This document shows positions 1-5,247 of a DNA stretch of 7,856 nt, in pieces. The stretch spans positions 1-7,856 of the forward strand of contig DGWE01000069.1 in assembly GCA_002396065.1 (NCBI GenBank), given 5' to 3'. Source of the stretch: Eubacteriaceae bacterium UBA4266. GTDB lineage: Bacteria > Bacillota > Clostridia > Eubacteriales > Eubacteriaceae. Below the pieces are notes generated by a model, which did not search any database, was not told where the DNA came from, and worked only from the letters and a program-made list of their open reading frames with translations. Made by a program: the position numbers and the translations under genes. Numbering within the stretch: the first letter of the stretch is position 1; every line of letters begins with the position of its first letter.

Positions 1-167
1 TCCGAGCCTCTGACCGATTCGTGAATGTTCAGACCAATTTCGCCGTCGCTGAAATGCAGCACTTCTGCGTTGCAGAGGGGCAGTTCCAAATACGCAGCGA
101 TGTCTTGAGCCAGCTTTTTGTTGCCGTTGCCCGTAATGATCTTTGTTCCGCTAAAATTTCCATCCAT
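1..167 (-). CDS. prs: Ribose-phosphate pyrophosphokinase (PRPP synthetase), N-terminal fragment cut by window edge
   Basis: The enzyme makes phosphoribosyl pyrophosphate from ribose 5-phosphate and ATP in the cytoplasm, feeding purine, pyrimidine, histidine, tryptophan and NAD synthesis. Only the first 55 codons of a family usually about 310-320 residues long are visible; the rest lies left of base 1. The translated fragment shows the family's opening: GNGNKKLA at residues 13-20 (GNxxxxLA type), then FSDGEI at 39-44 and ESVRG at 50-54, all hallmark N-terminal PRPP synthetase segments. I chose the ATG at 167-165 because it is in frame with these motifs and a GGAGG lies at 184-180, 12 nt upstream; the nearby ATG at 163 is out of frame. 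It follows glmU by 37 bp with no terminator, so co-transcription is likely. The glmU-prs order is conserved in Firmicutes, which supports the call. Confidence 0.93.
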   Translation of the reverse strand, partial: MDGNFSGTKIITGNGNKKLAQDIAAYLELPLCNAEVLHFSDGEIGLNIHESVRGS

Positions 168-204
168 TTTTGATAAAATCCTCCAGTGTAGAATCCTTTA
201 ACTA

Positions 205-1152
205 TTACTGCAGTTGTTGATAGGCTTGAACAATTTCGCCGTCGGCGATATCCCGATTTTCAATGACTGACGGGTAGACCACCGCGCCCGTACCGATGTG
301 AACTTTGCCGACAGTAATGACGCCTGGATAAATCACCGCATCCTGGCCGACCGTCGTCTCACAGCTCAAATACGTCTGTTTCGGGTCGACAATCAAGGCG
401 CCGGCATCCATCCATTTTTCGTTGATGCGGTCCCGCATAATGGCCGCTGCCTGCGCGAGCTGGGCCTTGGAGTTCACCGCGACGATATCCCGGTAATCCG
501 GCGTTGGGAAAGTGCCGACGCGTTTCCCCGCCGACCTCAGTATTTCAATGCTGTCGGTCAGGTAGTATTCGTGCTGGGCGTTGTCGTTGGTCATTTTTGA
601 CAGCGCATCGCAGAGTGCCGCCGCGTCGAAGCAGTACATCCCGGAATTGATTTCGTGAATCTGCTGTTCCTCCGGCGTGGCGTCCTTCTGTTCCACGATT
701 TTGACGAGCTCATCGCCATCCTTGACCATTCTGCCGTAGCCGGTTGGATCGTCAAAATTGGCCGTCAGCACCGTCGCCGCGTAGCCGCCCGCCTCGTGCG
801 CCTCGATCAGCTTTTCGAGGGTTTCGCTTCGAATCAGCGGCGCGTCGCCGACGAGAATCAGCACGTTGCCGTCGAATCCCTCAAAAAACGGAAGGGCCTG
901 CATCACCGCGTGGCCAGTACCTAGCTGCTCGGTCTGCTCGAAGCTCACGACGTCCTTCGGCAGCGCCGCGCTTACCGCGTCAGCCTGATAGCCGATGACC
1001 GCCGCAATCTCCTGAATGCCGGCTTCTCGGTTGGCGTTGATGACGTGGTCGATCAAAGTCTTTCCACAGATCGGGTGCAGGACTTTAGCCATTCGGGAGC
1101 GCATGCGCGTGCCCTTCCCGGCCGCTAAAATAACTGCTTTTGTTTGCTTCAT
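205..1152 (-). CDS. glmU: Short GlmU: UDP-GlcNAc pyrophosphorylase domain with only a stub of the acetyltransferase beta-helix
   Basis: The N-terminal part is a GlmU-type nucleotidyltransferase, which makes UDP-N-acetylglucosamine from GlcNAc-1-phosphate and UTP for cell wall synthesis. Visible signatures are LAAGKGTRM (residues 9-17) with Lys23, QLGTGHA (76-82), GD at 102-103 followed by APL, GYGR (138-141), Glu154 in VEQKDAT, Asn169 in EINSG and Asn227, the second metal-binding-type Asn. Residues about 263-305 read like a few hexapeptide turns of a left-handed beta-helix, and then the protein stops at 315. Bifunctional GlmU is about 450-460 residues, so the acetyl-CoA-binding and catalytic acetyltransferase region is missing. 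The stop is followed by only 37 bp before prs, so no broken C-terminal half lies downstream. An AGGAAAG-like ribosome binding site precedes the ATG. The uridylyltransferase role is inferred with high confidence; acetyltransferase activity is not expected. Confidence 0.92.
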   Translation of the reverse strand: MKQTKAVILAAGKGTRMRSRMAKVLHPICGKTLIDHVINANREAGIQEIAAVIGYQADAVSAALPKDVVSFEQTEQLGTGHAVMQALPFFEGFDGNVLILVGDAPLIRSETLEKLIEAHEAGGYAATVLTANFDDPTGYGRMVKDGDELVKIVEQKDATPEEQQIHEINSGMYCFDAAALCDALSKMTNDNAQHEYYLTDSIEILRSAGKRVGTFPTPDYRDIVAVNSKAQLAQAAAIMRDRINEKWMDAGALIVDPKQTYLSCETTVGQDAVIYPGVITVGKVHIGTGAVVYPSVIENRDIADGEIVQAYQQLQ

Positions 1153-1214
1153 CTTTTCAAATCTTTCCTATCCAATGATTTCAGGTTTAAAACATAAAAG
1201 CCCAATTATTTCCT

Positions 1215-1243
1215 ATCATACCTTTTTATCTCAAAAAAGTCCA
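1215..1243 (-). promoter_or_regulatory. Candidate sigma-A-type promoter for glmU-prs
   Basis: Reading the minus strand, TGGACT (1243-1238, 4 of 6 matches to TTGACA) is followed after exactly 17 nt by TATGAT (1220-1215, 5 of 6 matches to TATAAT). A start near 1208 would give a leader of about 55 nt before the glmU ATG. It lies just downstream of the spoVG terminator, where a new promoter is needed. This is motif matching only. Confidence 0.5.
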
Positions 1244-1293
1244 CCGGATAAATTTGATTTTTGCCGATAATCTTTTTCTGGCGCCGCGCAAAC

Positions 1294-1325
1294 AAAAAAA
1301 GAGAAGGCCCAAGCCTCCTCTTTTT
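1294..1325 (-). terminator. Intrinsic terminator of spoVG
   Basis: On the minus strand a 13-bp stem (1325-1313 pairing with 1308-1296, one G-T wobble) closes a TTGG loop and runs into a T-rich tail. The right arm itself ends in T's, so it is a classic rho-independent terminator. It begins 4 bp after the spoVG stop codon. The A-rich left flank means it might also work weakly in the other direction, but no plus-strand gene ends here. Confidence 0.88.
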
Positions 1326-1329
1326 AACT

Positions 1330-1662
1330 TCACTCTTCTTCGTAATCTACTTCTAACGTGTGCGATTCATTTTCTTGATCTTGACTGTTTTCCTCTTCCT
1401 GCTGCGCTTTCGCGGCTTCGTCGTACGCTGCCAGAACAGCATCCTGCATCATCTTGCGCATTTCCGACTTGATCGGATGGCAGATGTCTTTGAATTCACC
1501 TTCAGGCGTCTTTCGACTCGGCATTGCGATAAAGAATCCATTCTGTCCTTCAATTACTTTGATGTCGTGCACAACAAACTCATCGTCAAAAGTGACTGAG
1601 ACAATGCCGCGCATTTTCCCTGTTGGATAGATTTTTCGGACGCGAATATCTGTAATCGTCAT
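1330..1662 (-). CDS. spoVG: SpoVG-family regulator
   Basis: SpoVG is a small site-specific DNA/RNA-binding regulator. It was first known from sporulation-stage septation in Bacillus but is also present in non-spore-formers. The protein shows the conserved family core: TDIRVRKI near residue 4, a [20 protein letters not shown] stretch (15-34), [17 protein letters not shown] (41-57) and DICHPI (59-64), then a helix containing QDAVLAAY. At 110 residues it is somewhat longer than the common 84-100. The extra length is a very acidic, low-complexity tail from about residue 86 to the end, rich in Glu, Asp and Gln. The ATG at 1662 has an AGGGGGG ribosome binding site 7-8 nt upstream. Its position before glmU-prs matches the usual Firmicute order, although a terminator separates them here. 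Its presence alone does not show that the organism sporulates. Confidence 0.95.
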   Translation of the reverse strand: MTITDIRVRKIYPTGKMRGIVSVTFDDEFVVHDIKVIEGQNGFFIAMPSRKTPEGEFKDICHPIKSEMRKMMQDAVLAAYDEAAKAQQEEENSQDQENESHTLEVDYEEE

Positions 1663-1743
1663 TTTTCGGCCCCCCTTCCGCAGTTTTTCCTAAAAGTCAT
1701 AGCCACGCTTTTTTATATGTATATGTTATCATAAAATCGATTT

Positions 1744-1773
1744 ATTTTAAACCATTTTTAATCTTTTTGTCAG
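1744..1773 (-). promoter_or_regulatory. Candidate promoter for spoVG
   Basis: On the minus strand CTGACA (1773-1768, 5 of 6) is separated by 18 nt from TAAAAT (1749-1744, 5 of 6), giving a leader of roughly 75 nt. The region is so AT-rich that other -10-like hexamers occur nearer the gene (TATGAT at 1733-1728, TATAAA at 1717-1712), each with a poorer -35. I did not find a convincing sigma-H pattern like that of Bacillus spoVG. Confidence 0.4.
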
Positions 1774-1801
1774 ATTAATTTTCAAAAGAAAAAATGACAA
1801 A
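1766..1801. repeat. Inverted repeat between the divergent spoVG and murC promoters
   Basis: TTTGTCA (1766-1772) and its exact reverse complement TGACAAA (1795-1801) face each other across 22 AT-rich bases, with centres 29 bp apart, close to three helical turns. The left half overlaps the candidate spoVG -35 box, and the right half lies 11 bp upstream of the murC -35. It could be a paired operator, or simply two -35-like sequences in AT-rich DNA. Confidence 0.3.
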
Positions 1802-1812
1802 TTGATAAGTAT

Positions 1813-1841
1813 TTGCGTTCACCATAGTCTACTGATATAAT
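1813..1841 (+). promoter_or_regulatory. Promoter of murC with extended -10
   Basis: TTGCGT (1813-1818; the TTG matches) is followed by a 17-nt spacer and a perfect TATAAT (1836-1841). A TG at 1833-1834, one base before the -10, makes it an extended -10 promoter, which would compensate for the weak -35. Transcription from about 1848 would leave a leader of roughly 35 nt before the murC start. Confidence 0.68.
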
Positions 1842-1871
1842 AAATGAAAAATCTTTTTTCATAAATGTAAA

Positions 1872-1886
1872 AAGGAGACAAGATTG
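1872..1886 (+). promoter_or_regulatory. Ribosome binding site fixing a TTG start for murC
   Basis: AAGGAG at 1872-1877 sits 6 nt before TTG at 1884. The next in-frame ATG, at 1929 (codon 16), has no comparable Shine-Dalgarno sequence, so the TTG is the better start. Confidence 0.75.
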
Positions 1887-3371
1887 GATATAAAAGGAAA
1901 TACAATTTCAGTATCATCAAAGCATGATATGAAAAAACATTTGTCTGAAAAATATGGCCACCCCGTTGAAACGGTCTATTTCATCGGCATCGGCGGCAGC
2001 AGTATGAGCGGTCTGGCGAAAATTGCCCTTGAACAGGGGTTCCATGTCGAAGGCTCTGATCAGGTAAATTCAAAGTATACAGAATTGCTCTCCAGCCGCG
2101 GCGCTGTGGTCCACATCGGCCAGAAAGCCGAAAATATTCACGACGGCATCGATCTGGTGGTTTATACTGCCGCGATCCACCCGGACAATCCGGAAATGGT
2201 CGCCGCCGGCGCCCTCGGTATCCCGAAAGTAGAACGGGCCGATTACCTCGGGCTGCTTTCTGAAATTTTCCCGAAAACCATCGGCGTCGCCGGCACCCAC
2301 GGCAAAACGACGACCTCCTCGATGATTGCGACCATTCTTCACTGTGCGGACCTCGATCCGTCGGTCAGCATCGGCGGCAACATTCCGGTTTTCGGCGGCA
2401 ACGCTGCCCTCGGACAGAGCGATTACTTTGTCATTGAATCCTGCGAATACGTCGACTCCTTCCTGAAAACCTCCCACAACATCGGGATCATCACCAACAT
2501 CGAAGAAGACCACCTCGACTATTTCAAGGGCGGTCTCGAACAGATCAAGCATTCCTTCCACAAATTCGGCGAAATCATCCCGCCGGACGGCTTGATGATC
2601 GCCTGGGGTGACTCTCAAGACGTGCTCGACGCAGTTAAGGATTTGAAATGCCAGGTCGTCACTTACGGTCTCAGTGACAAAAACGACTGGGTCGCGAAAA
2701 ATATCGCATACGACAGCAACGGCAACCCAGCCTTCGACGCGTACCACGGCGGCACCTTTGCCGGTCACTACCAGCTGCGCGTGCCGGGGCAGCACAACGT
2801 GCTTAACGCGCTGGCCTGCATCGCCTGCGCTGACTATCTCGGTGTCGGTACGGAAGCGATCGAAAAGGCCCTCGACCAATTCAGCGGTGCCAAACGCCGT
2901 TTCGAATTCCGCGGCCAGGTGGACGGCATCAACGTCTACGAAGACTACGCCCATCATCCGACTGAGCTCAAGGTCGTCATCGACGCCTGCCTGCACCACG
3001 AACACAACAATCTCTGGGTCGTGTATCAGCCCCATTCCTACTCCCGGATCTATTACCTGTTCGACGAATTTGTCGACTCCTTCAATCAGGTGGACAAGCT
3101 TGTCATCAGTGAAATTTATTCCAACCGGGAAACCAACGAATGGGACATCTTCCCGGAAGATTTGGCCAAGCGCATCAAGCAGCGCCACCACGTGCCGACG
3201 GTTGTGATTTCCGAATTTGAAGATATCACCAAATTCTTAACCGACAATCTCGAAAAGGGCGATCTGGTGCTCGTCGCCGGCGCCGGGGATATCAACAAGG
3301 TCGCGTACATGCTGGTCGACGCATTGCGTGAAAAATACCCGGATGCGCCCTACAAGTTACCCGATGCCTAA
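1884..3371 (+). CDS. murC: UDP-N-acetylmuramate--L-alanine ligase
   Basis: MurC joins L-alanine to UDP-MurNAc using ATP, the first amino-acid addition of cytoplasmic peptidoglycan precursor synthesis. All Mur-ligase landmarks are in order: the Rossmann glycine stretch GIGGSSMSGLA (35-45), the ATP-binding P-loop GTHGKTTT (137-144), ESCEY (185-189), TNIEEDHLDYF (204-214), PGQHNVLNALA (301-311), GAKRRFE (335-341), YEDYAHHPTE (352-361), PHSYSR (383-388) and GAGDI (466-470). The EDYAHHPTE and SGAKRRFE signatures are MurC-type rather than MurD, E or F. At 495 residues it is longer than the common 430-460, partly because about 27 residues precede the first conserved strand (VETVYFIGIGG). It has its own promoter and is divergent from spoVG. 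A 78-bp AT-rich spacer without a visible terminator leads to the patatin-like gene, so read-through is possible. Confidence 0.97.
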   Translation: MDIKGNTISVSSKHDMKKHLSEKYGHPVETVYFIGIGGSSMSGLAKIALEQGFHVEGSDQVNSKYTELLSSRGAVVHIGQKAENIHDGIDLVVYTAAIHPDNPEMVAAGALGIPKVERADYLGLLSEIFPKTIGVAGTHGKTTTSSMIATILHCADLDPSVSIGGNIPVFGGNAALGQSDYFVIESCEYVDSFLKTSHNIGIITNIEEDHLDYFKGGLEQIKHSFHKFGEIIPPDGLMIAWGDSQDVLDAVKDLKCQVVTYGLSDKNDWVAKNIAYDSNGNPAFDAYHGGTFAGHYQLRVPGQHNVLNALACIACADYLGVGTEAIEKALDQFSGAKRRFEFRGQVDGINVYEDYAHHPTELKVVIDACLHHEHNNLWVVYQPHSYSRIYYLFDEFVDSFNQVDKLVISEIYSNRETNEWDIFPEDLAKRIKQRHHVPTVVISEFEDITKFLTDNLEKGDLVLVAGAGDINKVAYMLVDALREKYPDAPYKLPDA

Positions 3372-3449
3372 TCATTAAAAAGATAAAATAAAATTAAAAA
3401 AAACAAGTCAAATCAGTTCAACCAGAATTAAAAAGGAATTGACGAAATC

Positions 3450-4751
3450 ATGAGATACGGATTGCTCTTAAACGGGAACGGCGCTCAGGCGGATTTTCAG
3501 CTGGGCGCCTGGCAGGCTTTAAACGAATCGAACCTTCATTTGGATTGGGTGGCCAGTTCGTCAATCGGGGGGATTGCTGCGGCCTTAATCGCCCAAAAAG
3601 ACCTCCATCAGATTTCTCAATTCCTTTCTGACGCGGTGCTCGAAAAGATCACAGCGCTCAACGACAGTATTGCCGGCCTCTACCTGCAGTACTGGTCGGA
3701 TCTCAATTTTCACGATTTTCGCCTTCAGTTTTTACAAACCTTCGTGCAGAAGGCCATGCCTTTGCGGCGGACCTTGTCCCGCTATCTCGACGAGGCCATC
3801 ATCCGACGCTCCTCCTGCCGATTGATGCTCACCACCATCGACCCGCAGAGTCTGAGCATCGTCAAGCGCACGATCGAGGAAATTCCCAACGGGCAGCTCA
3901 TCCCTACGCTGCTCCTCGGCGCGGTTTTTCCTGTTTTCCGCACCCAAAGAGATCAGGACGCCACCTACTTCGAAGCCGGTTTTTTGTCCGAGCTTCCCCT
4001 TGAAACGGCAGTCCTTCTCCCCTGTAAAAAGCTCATGGCCGTCGGCTACTCGCCAGTGGAGGTGCGCCGGGCAGTGCGCAAAAATCAGCGGGATCTGTCC
4101 TTCTTGACGATCCAGAGCTCAGAATATCTCGACCTTTCCGCGCCGGAGAATGCGGCGGCTAACGGCCAGGATCACCAGCGCCACGCCAAGCTCGGCTATC
4201 TCGACACCCTCAAGGCGCTGGGCCAGCTGACCGGCCGCAAGCTTTACATCAACCCTTACGGCCCCCATCAGTTTTTCGATCTGGTGGTGGCGCACATCGG
4301 TTTCCCGCCGCAGCCGCCGCTGGAACGCCAGATTTTGATGGCGCTGCTGGGCATCGACAAGCCCTACACGTCTCTGGAGCAGGTCGACATCTTGGAAAAG
4401 ATTTTGGCGCTGATGAACCGATCGAGCTGGCGCAAGTCCGACAATACGATTCTCGCGATGCTTGAAATGACAGCCTGGACCATCCAGGTGCCAAAGCTCA
4501 AGATTTACATGCCCGATCAGCTGATCTTTGAAATTTTAGACTGGGCCGAACAGACCCTCAAGATCAACGCGCCGTCTGCCAGTGACGTCCAGGAGCCGAA
4601 TTTCTTCGACTGCGTCCGGGCGATCGCCGTCCATCCCGAATCCCTGTCGGTCGAACAGATCGACGCCTTCAGAGAGCAGGCTGCTCCCGAAATGATTTTA
4701 AGCTTGATCACCTTCTACTACATTCAGGCCATTGCGCTAAATTTTGCATAA
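3450..4751 (+). CDS. Patatin-like protein with degenerate catalytic motifs
   Basis: The N-terminal half (about residues 1-200) follows the patatin-like phospholipase/acyl-hydrolase fold in order. A glycine-rich oxyanion loop with GNGAQADFQLG at 9-19 is followed by a nucleophile elbow SSSIGG at 36-41, with Ser38 as candidate nucleophile. YFEAGFLSELPLETA at 173-187 aligns with the family's Asp-Gly-Gly/Ala block. Each signature is off consensus: the usual GGGxRG is GNGAQA, GxSxG is SxSxG, and the catalytic Asp position is Glu175 (GAA at 3972-3974). GYLDTLKAL further on resembles a patatin segment. The remaining C-terminal part, up to residue 433, is helical-looking and I do not recognise it. There is no signal peptide or clear membrane segment. 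The ATG at 3450 has AAGGAA about 11 nt upstream. It may be co-transcribed with murC. It could be a weak lipase or a non-catalytic relative; the substrate is unknown. Confidence 0.75.
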   Translation: MRYGLLLNGNGAQADFQLGAWQALNESNLHLDWVASSSIGGIAAALIAQKDLHQISQFLSDAVLEKITALNDSIAGLYLQYWSDLNFHDFRLQFLQTFVQKAMPLRRTLSRYLDEAIIRRSSCRLMLTTIDPQSLSIVKRTIEEIPNGQLIPTLLLGAVFPVFRTQRDQDATYFEAGFLSELPLETAVLLPCKKLMAVGYSPVEVRRAVRKNQRDLSFLTIQSSEYLDLSAPENAAANGQDHQRHAKLGYLDTLKALGQLTGRKLYINPYGPHQFFDLVVAHIGFPPQPPLERQILMALLGIDKPYTSLEQVDILEKILALMNRSSWRKSDNTILAMLEMTAWTIQVPKLKIYMPDQLIFEILDWAEQTLKINAPSASDVQEPNFFDCVRAIAVHPESLSVEQIDAFREQAAPEMILSLITFYYIQAIALNFA

Positions 4752-4768
4752 TCGTGTAAAATATTAAC

Positions 4769-4797
4769 TTGCAAACCGTTTATATTCATTATATGAT
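4769..4797 (+). promoter_or_regulatory. Candidate promoter for the BMC-like gene
   Basis: TTGCAA (4769-4774, 4 of 6) and TATGAT (4792-4797, 5 of 6) are separated by exactly 17 nt in the 88-bp spacer after the patatin-like gene. A start near 4804 gives a leader of about 36 nt, so the small gene could be expressed on its own. Confidence 0.55.
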
Positions 4798-4839
4798 AAA
4801 CAGAAGAGATGTATTATTTAAACAACAAGAGGGATTCCA

Positions 4840-5184
4840 ATGAACGTTAAATATCAATTTATTTCAAAACCGGATGACAACACGATCCGCATCATCCGCG
4901 GGAAGATGCGCCCCGACCAGCGCAAGGCCATGGACGAATTCGGCGAAGAAGGCGTCGGTGCTGTGCTCCTCATTCAAGGCAGCATTCCAGATATGCTGTA
5001 CTGCGCGGATATCGCCGTCAAGGCCAGCGACGTCGGCGCGTACGAAATCGTCGGCAACTGCCCCCAGTCCTTCATCACGATCGGCATCATGGGCAAGATC
5101 CGCTCGGTGCAGACCGCACTCAAGGCAATTCTCAACGAAAAGGATCACCCGAGCCGCGAAAAGGTTATGGCCGGCATCCAATAA
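4840..5184 (+). CDS. Orphan BMC-domain protein resembling EutS/PduU-type shell proteins
   Basis: The 114-residue protein resembles the bacterial microcompartment shell fold. GAVLLIQGSIP (40-50) matches the first strand, CADIAVKASDV (55-65) matches the typical A-D-x-A-x-K-A-x-x-V helix with its conserved Lys61, and SFITIGIMGKIRSVQTAL (77-94) matches the strand-glycine-helix ending in V-x-x-A. About 39 residues precede the domain, including TIRIIRGKMRPDQRKAM (15-31). This layout resembles the circularly permuted hexamer subunits EutS/PduU, which have a short N-terminal extension rather than a long C-terminal one. Such proteins normally tile the shell of ethanolamine or propanediol compartments. 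No enzyme or other shell gene is present in the window, so its partner is unknown. An AGAGGGA ribosome binding site lies 5 nt before the ATG. The assignment is from remembered family patterns, not a search; a small protein of another family that looks similar by chance remains possible. Confidence 0.62.
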   Translation: MNVKYQFISKPDDNTIRIIRGKMRPDQRKAMDEFGEEGVGAVLLIQGSIPDMLYCADIAVKASDVGAYEIVGNCPQSFITIGIMGKIRSVQTALKAILNEKDHPSREKVMAGIQ

Positions 5185-5207
5185 ACACGGCGTTTGTTTG
5201 TCACGTC

Positions 5208-5247
5208 AAAAAAATAAGGCTGAAGGTTCACCCTTCAGCCTATTTTT
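5208..5247. terminator. Bidirectional terminator between the BMC-like gene and addA
   Basis: A perfect 9-bp GC-rich stem (5218-5226 with 5232-5240) and a 5-nt loop are flanked by an A-run on the left (5208-5214) and a T-run on the right (5243-5247). Either strand therefore reads as hairpin plus U-tail, which suits the convergent genes on both sides. The right arm contains the last codon and stop codon of addA. Confidence 0.88.

Noticed and set aside
1844..1862. Small hairpin ATGAAAAA/TTTTTCAT in the murC leader
   Set aside because: It has an 8-bp, almost all A-T stem with a 3-nt loop in AT-rich DNA; too weak to call an attenuator or riboswitch.
2070..3191. Long open frame (373 codons) on the minus strand inside murC
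   Set aside because: It is fully antisense to an unmistakable MurC, its Val/Asp-rich translation shows no recognisable motif, and such frames arise from GC-biased third codon positions.
3372..3449. Possible terminator or promoter between murC and the patatin-like gene
   Set aside because: The spacer is A-rich with no stem of useful length and no -35/-10 pair with correct spacing; only a ribosome binding site is visible.
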